A DNA stretch of 64,000 nt from Pelagibacteraceae bacterium AG-313-A04 (GTDB lineage Bacteria > Pseudomonadota > Alphaproteobacteria > Pelagibacterales > Pelagibacteraceae): positions 124,001 through 188,000 of the forward strand of contig QBVU01000001.1 in the NCBI GenBank assembly GCA_003284275.1, written 5' to 3'. Below the pieces are notes generated by a model. The model saw nothing but the letters and a program-made list of their open reading frames with translations. It did not search any database and was not told the origin of the DNA. A program made the position numbers and the translations under genes. Of this stretch, positions 41,057 through 49,661 are shown one piece after another. Positions within the stretch are counted from its first letter, which is position 1, and every line of letters begins with the position of its first letter.

Positions 41057-41443
41057 TTAAAAAATATTTTTTCCAATTAGATAAAATAAAACTGTAAATG
41101 CAAAAGATCCAACTAAAGCCAAAACTCCGGTGATCTTTGAAATTTTTAAATCAAAACCATACCCTAGATCCCAGAACAAATGTCTAAGCTCGTTCAAAAT
41201 ATGAAAACTAAAAGTCCAGCAAAGTCCAATGGCTACAAATTTACCGAAAAAACTTTGAAGGAAATCATTAATAATTAAGTAGCTCTCTGCTCCAAGCAAT
41301 AAAGACAAACTCCAGAAACAAATTATTGTAATGGCTAAGATATTTATCACTCCAACAATTCTATGTGTAATAGAAAGCAAAGAAGATATTTGCCATTTGT
41401 AGATTTGAAGATGGGGGCTTAAAGGATTCTTTTTTTCTTCCAT
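41057..41443 (-). CDS. sdhC: succinate dehydrogenase cytochrome b556 subunit
   Basis: A 128-residue anchor with three transmembrane helices. Motifs are PLSPHLQIYKWQ (7-18), SITHRIVGVINI (24-35) with the quinone-site serine/arginine, and the haem-ligand region HILNELRHLFWDLGYGFDL. First gene of sdhCDAB, 20 bases after asd in transcription order. Confidence 0.96.
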   Translation of the reverse strand: MEEKKNPLSPHLQIYKWQISSLLSITHRIVGVINILAITIICFWSLSLLLGAESYLIINDFLQSFFGKFVAIGLCWTFSFHILNELRHLFWDLGYGFDLKISKITGVLALVGSFAFTVLFYLIGKNIF

Positions 41444-41463
41444 ACAAGATTTATAAACTAAAG

Positions 41464-42456
41464 TTATAATTTTTCCACTAAGTGCTCAGCGATCTGAACA
41501 GTGTTTAAAGCTGCCCCTTTTAACAAGTTATCAGACACAACCCATATATTAATAGCTTTTACATTTGAATTGTCTTTTCTGATTCGAGAAATAAAAGTTG
41601 TATAATGTCCCTCTGCTTCAATTGGTGTAATATATCCAGCATCCTTTCTTTCATCGATAACTTTACACCCTGGTGCATTGCTCAAAACTTTAATAACATT
41701 TTCAAAATCATATAAATTATCAAATTCAATATTTATAGATTCAGAGTGCCCAGTTTTTACTGGTACCCTCACACAAGTCGCTGTAACATCAATATCATTA
41801 TCAAGAATTTTTTTTGTTTCATTTGTCATTTTCAATTCTTCTTTTGTGTAACCACCCTTATCGAAAGTATCGATATGCGGTATTAAGTTAAATGCAATTT
41901 GTTTAGTAAAATTTTTTGACTTAATTTTTTTATTTTCTAAATAATCTTTTGTTTGCTCAAATAATTCGTCCATTGGAGCTTTACCTGCGCCAGATACTGC
42001 TTGATAAGTCGAAACAACAACTCTGTTTATTCTATATTCGTCATGTAAAGGTTTAAGTGCGAGGACCATCTGCATTGTTGAACAGTTAGGATTTGAGATA
42101 ATGTTGTTATGCTTGTTTAATGCTTCAGCGTTTACTTCAGGAACAACTAGGGGAACATCTGATTGCATTCTGAAATAACTAGAATTATCAATAACTATAG
42201 TTTTTTTTGCAGCTTTAGGAGCCCACTCTTTGGCGATTTGGCTGCCTGCAGCAAAAAAAGTTATTTGAGCTTTTGAAAAGTCGTAGCTTTCTAAATTTTC
42301 AATAACAATTTCTTCTCCTCTAAATTTAATTTTTTTTCCAGCGCTTTTTTCTGAGGCAACTAAATATAGTTCTTTAAATGGAATTCTAGATTTCTCTAAA
42401 ATTTCAATTGTTTTTCTTCCTACATTTCCTGATGCTCCAATAATTGCAAAATTCAT
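41464..42456 (-). CDS. asd: aspartate-semialdehyde dehydrogenase
   Basis: A 330-residue enzyme that reduces aspartyl phosphate on the way to lysine, methionine and threonine. It has GASGNVGRKTIEIL near the start, catalytic cysteine in NPNCSTMQMV, STYQAVSGAGK, and the histidine region RVPVKTGHSESINIEF. Full length. It follows leuB by 12 bases. It supplies homoserine for metX and precursors for lysA/dapF elsewhere in the window. Confidence 0.97.
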   Translation of the reverse strand: MNFAIIGASGNVGRKTIEILEKSRIPFKELYLVASEKSAGKKIKFRGEEIVIENLESYDFSKAQITFFAAGSQIAKEWAPKAAKKTIVIDNSSYFRMQSDVPLVVPEVNAEALNKHNNIISNPNCSTMQMVLALKPLHDEYRINRVVVSTYQAVSGAGKAPMDELFEQTKDYLENKKIKSKNFTKQIAFNLIPHIDTFDKGGYTKEELKMTNETKKILDNDIDVTATCVRVPVKTGHSESINIEFDNLYDFENVIKVLSNAPGCKVIDERKDAGYITPIEAEGHYTTFISRIRKDNSNVKAINIWVVSDNLLKGAALNTVQIAEHLVEKL

Positions 42457-42468
42457 ATGATTATTACT

Positions 42469-43575
42469 TTATTTTAATTTTGCTATAATTGCATCACCCA
42501 TGACAGAGGTAGAGACCTCTTTCATATTTTTTGACATGATATCTTTTGTTCTTAAACCATCATCTAGAACACTTTGAACAGCTTTATCTAATTGGTCTGC
42601 TTCCTTATCAAGGTCAAGAGAGTATTTGAATGCCATAGATAAACTTAAAATTGTAGCTATCGGGTTTGCAATATTTTTTCCAGCAATATCTGGTGCGGAA
42701 CCGTGAACAGGCTCATACATCGATCTAATTTTACCGTTTTTATCTTTAGCTCCTAAAGAAGCTGATGGAAGTAAGCCTAGCGACCCAGTTAACATTGCAG
42801 CTTCATCTGAGAGTATGTCGCCAAATAAATTATCAGTTACAATCACATCAAATTGCTTTGGATCTCTTAGCAATTGCATTGCACAGTTGTCCGCCAACAT
42901 ATGACTTAATTCAATCTTTTTATACTCTTTATCTTTTAGTGCTTGAACTTCTTCTCTCCATAAAATACCTGCTTCCATTACATTAGACTTTTCACAAGAG
43001 GTTACTTTATTTTTTCTTTTCTTTGCAAGGTCAAAAGCTACTCTTGCTACTCTCTGAATTTCACTAGTAGTATAAGTATGAGTGTTGACTCCTTTTCTCT
43101 CATTATTTTCGATCGGCTCGATACCTCTGGGTTCACCAAAGTAAATTCCACCAGTAAGTTCTCTTACAATCATGATGTTTAAACCGGATATTATTTCTGG
43201 CTTAAGTGAAGATGCCTCTACTAATTGTTTAAAACATATTGCTGGTCGCAAATTAGCAAATAATTTTAATTCTTTTCTTAATTTTAATAATGCTCTCTCT
43301 GGTCTTTTTGAAAATTCTAAATTATCGTATTTAGGTCCCCCAACAGCTCCTAGAATTACTGCTTCACTCTCAAGTGCTTTGTAAAAAACCTCATCCGTAA
43401 TCGGATTTTTATGTTTATCGTATGAAGCGCCACCAACAAGATCTTCCTCGATTTTGAAGTCTAATGATTTATTTTTATTAAACCACTCAATAATTTTTCT
43501 AACTTCTCTTACTACCTCTGGACCAATACCATCACCTGGAAGTAGTAAAAGTTTTCTGTCTTTTACTTTAATCAT
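42469..43575 (-). CDS. leuB: 3-isopropylmalate dehydrogenase
   Basis: A 368-residue NAD-dependent decarboxylating dehydrogenase of leucine synthesis. It has [12 protein letters not shown] near the start, [14 protein letters not shown], the substrate-binding [31 protein letters not shown] and [18 protein letters not shown]. Its start overlaps the leuD end by eight bases. Confidence 0.97.
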   Translation of the reverse strand: MIKVKDRKLLLLPGDGIGPEVVREVRKIIEWFNKNKSLDFKIEEDLVGGASYDKHKNPITDEVFYKALESEAVILGAVGGPKYDNLEFSKRPERALLKLRKELKLFANLRPAICFKQLVEASSLKPEIISGLNIMIVRELTGGIYFGEPRGIEPIENNERKGVNTHTYTTSEIQRVARVAFDLAKKRKNKVTSCEKSNVMEAGILWREEVQALKDKEYKKIELSHMLADNCAMQLLRDPKQFDVIVTDNLFGDILSDEAAMLTGSLGLLPSASLGAKDKNGKIRSMYEPVHGSAPDIAGKNIANPIATILSLSMAFKYSLDLDKEADQLDKAVQSVLDDGLRTKDIMSKNMKEVSTSVMGDAIIAKLK

Positions 43576-44176
43576 TTTTTAAAAGCCAAGGCTTATCTTT
43601 GATAAGTTTTTTTTCAAAATTATCTATCTGAGAGATTTTTTCCGTCGACAAGGCTATGTCGTCTAAACCTTCTATTAAACATTTCTTTTTAAAAGCATCT
43701 ACTTCAAACTTTATAACTTTATTTCCATATTTAATTTCTTGCTTTTCTAAATTTATTTCTATTTCTTCTTTTCTCTTTGAATATTCAGCAAGTTCTAAAA
43801 CCACCTTATCATCAATTTTAATTGGTAAAATTCCATTTTTAAAACAATTGTTATAGAAAATATCCGCAAAGCTAGAACTAATAATACACTTGATGCCAAA
43901 ATCTGATAAAGCCCAAGGAGCATGCTCTCTTGAAGACCCGCATCCAAAATTTTTGCCAGCAAGTAAAATTTTTGATTTGTTATAAGGCTCTTTATTTAAA
44001 ATAAAATCATTAATGATTTTTCCATTTTCATCATATCTCATTTCAAAGAATAAGCTTTTACCCAATCCTGTTCTTTTTATAGTTTTTAAGAACTGTTTTG
44101 GAATTATCATATCAGTATCAATATTCTGAAGTGACAAATAAGATGGTATCGATTTTAAATAAGAAAATTTTTTCAT
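43568..44176 (-). CDS. leuD: 3-isopropylmalate dehydratase small subunit
   Basis: A 202-residue swivel-domain subunit. It has [16 protein letters not shown] and [21 protein letters not shown], the hallmark of LeuD/aconitase small domains. I prefer MKKFSYLK at 44176, one base after the leuC stop, because LeuD proteins normally start that way; an ATG at 44194 would add six residues. Works with LeuC. Confidence 0.96.
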   Translation of the reverse strand: MKKFSYLKSIPSYLSLQNIDTDMIIPKQFLKTIKRTGLGKSLFFEMRYDENGKIINDFILNKEPYNKSKILLAGKNFGCGSSREHAPWALSDFGIKCIISSSFADIFYNNCFKNGILPIKIDDKVVLELAEYSKRKEEIEINLEKQEIKYGNKVIKFEVDAFKKKCLIEGLDDIALSTEKISQIDNFEKKLIKDKPWLLKND

Positions 44177-44177
44177 T

Positions 44178-45575
44178 TTATAACTCTCTAACATCTGTTA
44201 AATGGCCGTTAATCGCAGCAGCGATAGCCATGCCTGGGCTTACTAAATGAGTTCTACCTCCTCGTCCTTGTCTACCCTCAAAATTTCTATTAGATGTTGA
44301 CGCACATCTTTCTCTTGGTTTTAATTGATCCGGGTTCATTCCCAAGCACATTGAACAACCAGGCTCTCTCCATTCAAATCCAGCTTCTTTAAAAATTTTA
44401 TCTAAGCCCTCTTTTTCAGCTTGCTCCTTAACTAATCCTGATCCGGGAACAACCATTGCACTCACATTATTTGCAATTTTTTTTCCTCTTAAAAGTTCTG
44501 CAGCAACTCTAAGATCTTCAATTCTTCCGTTTGTACAACTTCCAATAAATATTTTATCTATTTTAATATCTGAAATTTTAGTATTAGCTTTAAGTCCCAT
44601 ATACTCTAGTGATCTTTTCATTGCCATTTTTCTATCTTCATTCTTTTCTTTTTCAGGATCAGGCACAACGCCAGTCACAGGTGATACATCCTGTGGAGAA
44701 GTTCCCCAAGTAACTAATGGTTCAATATTTTTGCCATCAATATTTATTTCTTTATCAAATTTACATTCATTGTCTGAATATAATGTTTTCCAAAATTTTA
44801 CTGCTTTTATCCAATCTTCTCCTTTGGGCGACATAGATTTGTTTTTTAAATAATCAAATGTTTTTTCATCTGGTGCTATTAAGCCTGCTCTCGCCCCAGC
44901 TTCTATTGTCATATTACAAACTGTCATTCTCTCTTCCATGCTAAGACTACGTATAACGGTACCGGCAAATTCTACAACATATCCAGTCCCGCCAGCTGTA
45001 CCTATTGTTCCTATAATTTTAAGAATTACATCTTTGGCTGTAACACCCTTGGGCAATTCTCCGTTTACATTAATTCTAAAATTTTTAGATTTTTTTTGAA
45101 TTAAGGTTTGTGTAGCAAGTACATGCTCGACCTCTGAGGTTCCGATACCAAATGCTAAAGCACCGAATGCACCGTGGGTAGCAGTATGACTATCTCCACA
45201 CACTATGACAGTTCCGGGTTGAGTGAAACCTTGCTCTGGACCTATAATATGAACAATGCCTTGACGTTTATCGTTCACATCAAAAAGCTTTACACCAAAC
45301 TCCTTGCAATTACTTCTTAACGTCTCTACCTGTATTCTTGACTCCTCATCATCAATACCTTTTGTTCTATCAGTTGTGGGGACATTATGGTCAGGAACAG
45401 CTAAAGTTAATTCTGGTCTTCTAACTTTTCTTTTTTGCAATCTCAGCCCCTCAAAAGCTTGGGGGCTTGTAACTTCGTGAACTAAATGACGATCTACATA
45501 AATTAATGTAGTGCCATCATTCTGTTCGTGAACAAGATGGTTTTCCCATATCTTATCGTATAGAGTTTGCGACAT
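44178..45575 (-). CDS. leuC: 3-isopropylmalate dehydratase large subunit
   Basis: A 465-residue aconitase-family subunit. It starts [17 protein letters not shown] and has [42 protein letters not shown] and the Fe-S cysteines in [14 protein letters not shown]. Full length. It lies six bases after rplS, so leucine synthesis is read together with ribosomal protein genes here. Confidence 0.98.
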   Translation of the reverse strand: MSQTLYDKIWENHLVHEQNDGTTLIYVDRHLVHEVTSPQAFEGLRLQKRKVRRPELTLAVPDHNVPTTDRTKGIDDEESRIQVETLRSNCKEFGVKLFDVNDKRQGIVHIIGPEQGFTQPGTVIVCGDSHTATHGAFGALAFGIGTSEVEHVLATQTLIQKKSKNFRINVNGELPKGVTAKDVILKIIGTIGTAGGTGYVVEFAGTVIRSLSMEERMTVCNMTIEAGARAGLIAPDEKTFDYLKNKSMSPKGEDWIKAVKFWKTLYSDNECKFDKEINIDGKNIEPLVTWGTSPQDVSPVTGVVPDPEKEKNEDRKMAMKRSLEYMGLKANTKISDIKIDKIFIGSCTNGRIEDLRVAAELLRGKKIANNVSAMVVPGSGLVKEQAEKEGLDKIFKEAGFEWREPGCSMCLGMNPDQLKPRERCASTSNRNFEGRQGRGGRTHLVSPGMAIAAAINGHLTDVREL

Positions 45576-45581
45576 TAAATT

Positions 45582-46091
45582 TTATTTTTTTTCGCTAGTT
45601 TGCTTTTCAGCTTTAGCTTCGACTTTTTTGTCTTCTTTTTTCAGTTCTTCAGTTTTAGATACTTCTTTTACAGACTCTGCTGACACAGCTTTTGGTTCTT
45701 CTGGTTTGATAGATACATCAACACCAATTTTCTTTTTAATTTTTTCTGCAATTCTGGCAGATTTACCTTTTCTATCTCTTAAGTAATATAGTTTGGCTCG
45801 TCTTACTTTTCCTGATCGAATTACTTTAATAGAATCTACATTCGGGCTGTACAACGCAAAGGTTCTTTCGACTCCTTCGCCAAAAGAAATTTTTCTCACT
45901 GTGAAAGAAGAGTTTAAGTCTCTACTCTTTTTTGCAATACAAACTCCCTCAAAATACTGAATTCGTTCTCTTTTACCTTCTACAATTTTAACACCAACTT
46001 TAATAGTATCTCCTGGAGAAAATTCAGTAATTTTCTTGTTGGCTGTTATTTTCTGAATTGCTGCCTTATTTATGTCTTCAATGTTTTTCAT
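45582..46091 (-). CDS. rplS: 50S ribosomal protein L19
   Basis: A 169-residue protein. The L19 core (about 1-122) shows [49 protein letters not shown] and [18 protein letters not shown] charged C-terminal tail of ~45 residues (many Lys, Glu and Ala, ending QTSEKK) extends beyond it. Start overlaps trmD by 14 bases. Confidence 0.96.
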   Translation of the reverse strand: MKNIEDINKAAIQKITANKKITEFSPGDTIKVGVKIVEGKRERIQYFEGVCIAKKSRDLNSSFTVRKISFGEGVERTFALYSPNVDSIKVIRSGKVRRAKLYYLRDRKGKSARIAEKIKKKIGVDVSIKPEEPKAVSAESVKEVSKTEELKKEDKKVEAKAEKQTSEKK

Positions 46092-46779
46092 TTTTTTTCT
46101 CTAAATATTTTTTCCAAAGATCAGGTCTTTGGCGTTGTGTTATAGCCTCAGATTGAGATAAACGCCACCCCTTTATTTTAGCATGATCGCCAGAAAATAG
46201 GACTTCGGGCACTTTTTTACCCTCCCAATCTCTTGGTTTAGTGTATTGAGGATACTCCAAAAGATTGTTCTCAAAACTTTCATCTTTAGTAGAATTTGCA
46301 TTGCCTAAAACACCCGGGAGAAGTCTAACTAATGCATCTACGAATACAAACGATGCGCTCTCACCTCCAGATAAAATAAAATCTCCTATACTGTATTCTT
46401 CTATATTTCGTGTCTCTAAAAGTCTTTGATCAACACCTTCAAAATGACCACATAAAATATTTATTTTTTCTAGCTTACTCAAAGATTTTACTTCTCGTTG
46501 GTCTAACTTTTTGCCTTTAGGAGACAAGTAGATTATTTTTTCTTTAGCTTTTATATTTTTATCTAAAGCAGAAGCTACAACATCTGGTTTTAATAGCATA
46601 CCACTTCCACCACCAAAAGGTGTATCATCAACTGTTCGATTATCATCAAAAGCATAGTCTCTAATATCTATAATTTTGAGACTCCATTTTTGTTTTTCCT
46701 TAGCTTTCTTATAGATGCCCACATCTAAAAGCCCAGGATATAAATCTGGATACAAGGTAAATATTTGTACTTCGAGCAT
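46078..46779 (-). CDS. trmD: tRNA (guanine-N1-)-methyltransferase
   Basis: A 233-residue SPOUT methyltransferase that makes m1G37 in tRNA. It has [10 protein letters not shown] at the start, [15 protein letters not shown], the knot region [14 protein letters not shown] and [12 protein letters not shown]. Full length. It directly follows rpsP (11-base gap); the rimM gene usual at this spot is missing from the operon. Confidence 0.97.
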   Translation of the reverse strand: MLEVQIFTLYPDLYPGLLDVGIYKKAKEKQKWSLKIIDIRDYAFDDNRTVDDTPFGGGSGMLLKPDVVASALDKNIKAKEKIIYLSPKGKKLDQREVKSLSKLEKINILCGHFEGVDQRLLETRNIEEYSIGDFILSGGESASFVFVDALVRLLPGVLGNANSTKDESFENNLLEYPQYTKPRDWEGKKVPEVLFSGDHAKIKGWRLSQSEAITQRQRPDLWKKYLEKKNEKH

Positions 46780-46790
46780 TTTTTAAAACC

Positions 46791-47300
46791 TTATTTTTTA
46801 TCTTTTGGTTCTTCCTTTTTAGCTTCTGCTTTTGGTTCTTCCTTTTTAGCTTCTGCTTTTGGTTCTTCCTTTTTAGCTTCTGCTTTTGGTTCTTCCTTTT
46901 TAGCTTCTGCTTTTGGTTCTTCCTTTTTAGCTTCTGCTTTTGGTTCTTCCTTTTTAGCTTCTGCTTTAGGCGCTTCTTTACTTTCGTCAGCACTTTTTTT
47001 TCTATCCTTTTTAGGAATAGCTTTTTGAGGATTATTTCCTGGCTTCGGCATTGGCATTATTTGGAGTTCACCTAAAAGTCTAGAAACTCTAAGAGTCGGT
47101 TGAGCACCTTTACTCATCCAATATTTTACTCTCTCAGCTTCTATTTTTATTCTTTCCTTTTTATCTTTTGGAAGTAATGGATTATAAGAACCAATTTTTT
47201 CAATAAATTTACCGTCTCGTGGATATCTTCCATCAGCGATAACTATTTTGTATATCGGTCTTTTCCTTACGCCTCCCATTGATAGTCTTATTCTTAACAT
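46791..47300 (-). CDS. rpsP: 30S ribosomal protein S16 with long repetitive tail
   Basis: A 169-residue protein, about twice the usual S16 length. The S16 core is residues 1-85 (LRIRLSMGGVRKRPIYKIV, GRYPRDGKFIEKIGSYNP, WMSKGAQPT). Beyond a basic linker, residues 113-166 are six identical AEAKKEEPK units, ending DKK. The repeats are also identical in DNA (27-base units). The tail is expected to be disordered or helical and charged; no function is known to me. Second gene after ffh. Confidence 0.96.
   Translation of the reverse strand: MLRIRLSMGGVRKRPIYKIVIADGRYPRDGKFIEKIGSYNPLLPKDKKERIKIEAERVKYWMSKGAQPTLRVSRLLGELQIMPMPKPGNNPQKAIPKKDRKKSADESKEAPKAEAKKEEPKAEAKKEEPKAEAKKEEPKAEAKKEEPKAEAKKEEPKAEAKKEEPKDKK
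46803..46964. repeat. six perfect 27-base tandem repeats in the rpsP 3' end
   Basis: Units start at 46803, 46830, 46857, 46884, 46911 and 46938, each 27 bases and identical, with no spacers. A degenerate start of a seventh follows at 46965. The unit is a multiple of three, so copy-number change leaves the rpsP frame intact. It codes AEAKKEEPK on the minus strand. Confidence 0.97.
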
Positions 47301-47310
47301 GTTTTACCTT

Positions 47311-48663
47311 TCATTTTAGTTTATTGAGCATTTCATCTGGGATCATTCCAGATGGAATTTTTTTTCCTTGAGACATCTTTTTCATCATATCTGACATCAT
47401 TTTAAATTGTTTAAGTAACTTATTTATTTTTGAAACATCTACTCCAGCGCCTTGGGAAATTCTTTTTCTTCGAGAGCCGCTAATGATTTTTGGATTTTCT
47501 TTTTCATTTTTTGTCATAGATAAAATGATAGCCTCATTTTCAATGAGCATTCTTTCATCTATGTTAGCTTGATCCATTTTAGCTTTCATTTTATTTACAC
47601 CAGGTAACATCGACAAAACTCCCTCCATGCCACCCATTTTTTTCATTTGCCTTAATTGTGAAAGATAGGATTCGATTGTAAAAATACCTTGTTTAAATTC
47701 TTCCTCAGTTTCTTTAATTTTTTCATCACTTAAATCTTGCGCTGCTTTTTCAACAAGTGTAACTACATCGCCCATACCAAGAATTCTATTAGCTAACCTG
47801 TCAGGGTGAAACATTTCAAAGTCAGAAACTTTTTCTCCAACACCAATATATTTTATAGGTTTGCCAGTGATGTGTTTCATGCTCAACGCAGCTCCACCTC
47901 GCGCATCTCCATCAACTCTGGTTAAAATAATTGATGAAAGGTTGACTGCTGTATCAAATTCTTTTGCAACGTTTACAGCTATTTGGCCAGTTAAAGAATC
48001 GGCAACTAGAATAGTTTCGGCTGGTTTTGTTAAATCTTTAATTTGTTTAATCTCGGACATCATTGGTAAATCTATTTGTGTTCGACCAGCGCTATCAAAA
48101 ATTATAACGTCTGAACCACTTAGATTTGCAGCGTTGAGTGCTCTTTTAGTAATATCAATAGGTTGTTGTTTTTCTATAATCGGTAAATTTTGTATATTAT
48201 TTTTTTCTGCTAATAATTTTAATTGTTCTTGAGCAGCAGGTCTGTAAACGTCTAAACTTACAAGCATAACTTTTTTTTTATGATTTTTTTCGATTAACTT
48301 AGCTAATTTAGCGGCTGAAGTTGTTTTTCCTGATCCTTGTAAACCTACTAATAATATAGAAACTGGTGGAACTGCTTTTAGATTAATCTCCTCATTCTTT
48401 GAACCAAGTATGTTTACTAGTTCATCATAAACAATCTTTACTATCATTTGACCAGGTGAAGTTGATCTTATGATTTCCTTGCCGATAGCTTTTGGTTTTA
48501 CATTTTCAACGAAATCTTTAACAACTGGCAGCGCTACGTCAGCCTCTAATAAAGCTAAGCGTATTTCTTTTAAGCCAGAATCTACTTGTTCTTCCGTTAA
48601 GGAAGGAGCACTTTTTAGTTTAGAAAAAATATTTTCTAATTTATTTGTTAAATTTTCAAACAT
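47311..48663 (-). CDS. ffh: signal recognition particle protein Ffh
   Basis: A 450-residue SRP54 GTPase. The N domain is followed by the G domain, with GLQGSGKTTSAAKLA (P-loop), VSLDVYRPAA, DSAGR and TRVDGDARGGAAL. The methionine-rich M domain follows (GMEGVLSMLPGVNKMKAKM, SRRKRISQGAGVDVSKINKLLKQFK). It targets membrane proteins together with 4.5S RNA and FtsY. I choose the ATG at 48663 (MFENL) rather than a TTG at 48681 that would fall in the structured leader. Confidence 0.97.
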   Translation of the reverse strand: MFENLTNKLENIFSKLKSAPSLTEEQVDSGLKEIRLALLEADVALPVVKDFVENVKPKAIGKEIIRSTSPGQMIVKIVYDELVNILGSKNEEINLKAVPPVSILLVGLQGSGKTTSAAKLAKLIEKNHKKKVMLVSLDVYRPAAQEQLKLLAEKNNIQNLPIIEKQQPIDITKRALNAANLSGSDVIIFDSAGRTQIDLPMMSEIKQIKDLTKPAETILVADSLTGQIAVNVAKEFDTAVNLSSIILTRVDGDARGGAALSMKHITGKPIKYIGVGEKVSDFEMFHPDRLANRILGMGDVVTLVEKAAQDLSDEKIKETEEEFKQGIFTIESYLSQLRQMKKMGGMEGVLSMLPGVNKMKAKMDQANIDERMLIENEAIILSMTKNEKENPKIISGSRRKRISQGAGVDVSKINKLLKQFKMMSDMMKKMSQGKKIPSGMIPDEMLNKLK

Positions 48664-48674
48664 TTTAATTACGT

Positions 48675-48770
48675 CCAACACCTATCGCACTAGTGGGCGA
48701 ACCTTCGCTGACTAGTGTCGACACTCTTGTTTTCAAGAGCACCGCAAAAACTTAAGAATTTGCGGAAAGT
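48675..48770 (-). ncRNA. structured ffh leader RNA (ffh-motif candidate)
   Basis: Three hairpins follow each other on the ffh transcript. CCGCAAA/TTTGCGG is at 48742-48765. CTCTTG/CAAGAG with a four-base loop is at 48724-48739. CACTAGT/ACTAGTG is at 48688-48717 with an inner GCGA/TCGC stem. The region is visibly richer in G and C than its surroundings. A cis-regulatory RNA preceding ffh has been reported from Pelagibacter by comparative genomics; I match it by position and structure, not by alignment. Confidence 0.7.
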
Positions 48771-48776
48771 TTGAGG

Positions 48777-48805
48777 AAACTACAATTTGGGGTTTTAAAA
48801 GTCAA
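48777..48805 (-). promoter_or_regulatory. promoter of the ffh-rpsP-trmD-rplS unit
   Basis: On the minus strand TTGACT (48800-48805), a 17-base spacer and TAGTTT (48777-48782). Transcription would begin near 48770, just before the first leader hairpin. Confidence 0.55.
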
Positions 48806-48830
48806 TGAATAATTATACTAATCTACTTAT

Positions 48831-49661
48831 ATGCCTTTGATTAATGCTTTTAGAATGGATGGTTTAGGTAATAGATTTATTATCATAGATAGAAGAGAAA
48901 AATCCATAAATATACCTAAAGAAAAAATAATTCATTTGGGAAATATAAAGTCTTTTCATCGTAATATTGAATTTGATCAAATTATATTTATTGAAAAAGA
49001 AATTAATAATACTTTTCCAATAACCATTTTTAATTCAGATGGAGGCGAGGTAAGTGCATGTGGAAATGGAAGTAGATGTGTGGCTTACTTATTAAGCAAA
49101 GATTTAAATAATAAAGAAATTAAATTAAAAACAAATAATAGATTACTTAATGCGAAAATTGTTGGCAAGTCAGATGTTCAACTGGAAATGGGGAAACCTG
49201 TATTTGAGTGGAATAAAATTCCATTAAAAGAAAAGTTAGATCACAAAAATATAACTCTAGATGTTGATGGTAAAAAATTCACCAATGGATTTAGCCTCAA
49301 CGTGGGGAATCCTCATATAATTTTTTTTGTAAAAGATTGTTTTGAATATGATCTAAAAATATTAGGACCAAAAATAGAGACTCATGAATTATTTCCTGAC
49401 CGAACCAATGTAACTTTTGCTCGAATAGATGACGAAAATAATATTTCAGTGAATGTTTGGGAACGTGGTGCAGGATTAACAAAAGCATGTGGAACGGCTG
49501 CTTGTGCTACTGCTGTTGCAGCCTTTATCAAGAAGTTAACTAAAAATGATATCAATATTAAATTTGAAGAAGGAAGTTTAAATATTAAAGTAGACGCAGA
49601 TCTCAATATATTTATGAGAGGTCCAGTTTCAGAAATAAAACATACTAGCCTTGAAATCTAA
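48831..49661 (+). CDS. dapF: diaminopimelate epimerase
   Basis: A 276-residue cofactor-free epimerase converting LL- to meso-diaminopimelate. Both catalytic cysteines are present, in VSACGNGSRCVAYL and GLTKACGTAACATAVAA. N-terminal FRMDGLGNRFIIID fits the family. It supplies lysA and peptidoglycan. It is divergent from ffh and directly abuts ftsY. The mtaB gene often found between dapF and ftsY in Alphaproteobacteria is absent. Confidence 0.96.
   Translation: MPLINAFRMDGLGNRFIIIDRREKSINIPKEKIIHLGNIKSFHRNIEFDQIIFIEKEINNTFPITIFNSDGGEVSACGNGSRCVAYLLSKDLNNKEIKLKTNNRLLNAKIVGKSDVQLEMGKPVFEWNKIPLKEKLDHKNITLDVDGKKFTNGFSLNVGNPHIIFFVKDCFEYDLKILGPKIETHELFPDRTNVTFARIDDENNISVNVWERGAGLTKACGTAACATAVAAFIKKLTKNDINIKFEEGSLNIKVDADLNIFMRGPVSEIKHTSLEI

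Noticed and set aside
46803-46964. CRISPR-like array
   Set aside because: The repeats are directly adjacent with no spacers and lie within a coding sequence.
46709-47028. Open frames on both strands across the S16 repeats (repeated FGSSFLASA-like and KRKNQKQKL-like peptides)
   Set aside because: They exist only because a 27-base repeat keeps all frames open once one unit lacks stops. The rpsP frame alone has a conserved core and fits the operon.
48470-48715. Plus-strand frame over the ffh 5' end and leader
   Set aside because: It is antisense to ffh and to the structured leader; composition and position mark it as a shadow.
48664-48830. 4.5S SRP RNA gene next to ffh
   Set aside because: The conserved apical GGAA-containing SRP domain is not present on either strand; the hairpins fit a leader instead.
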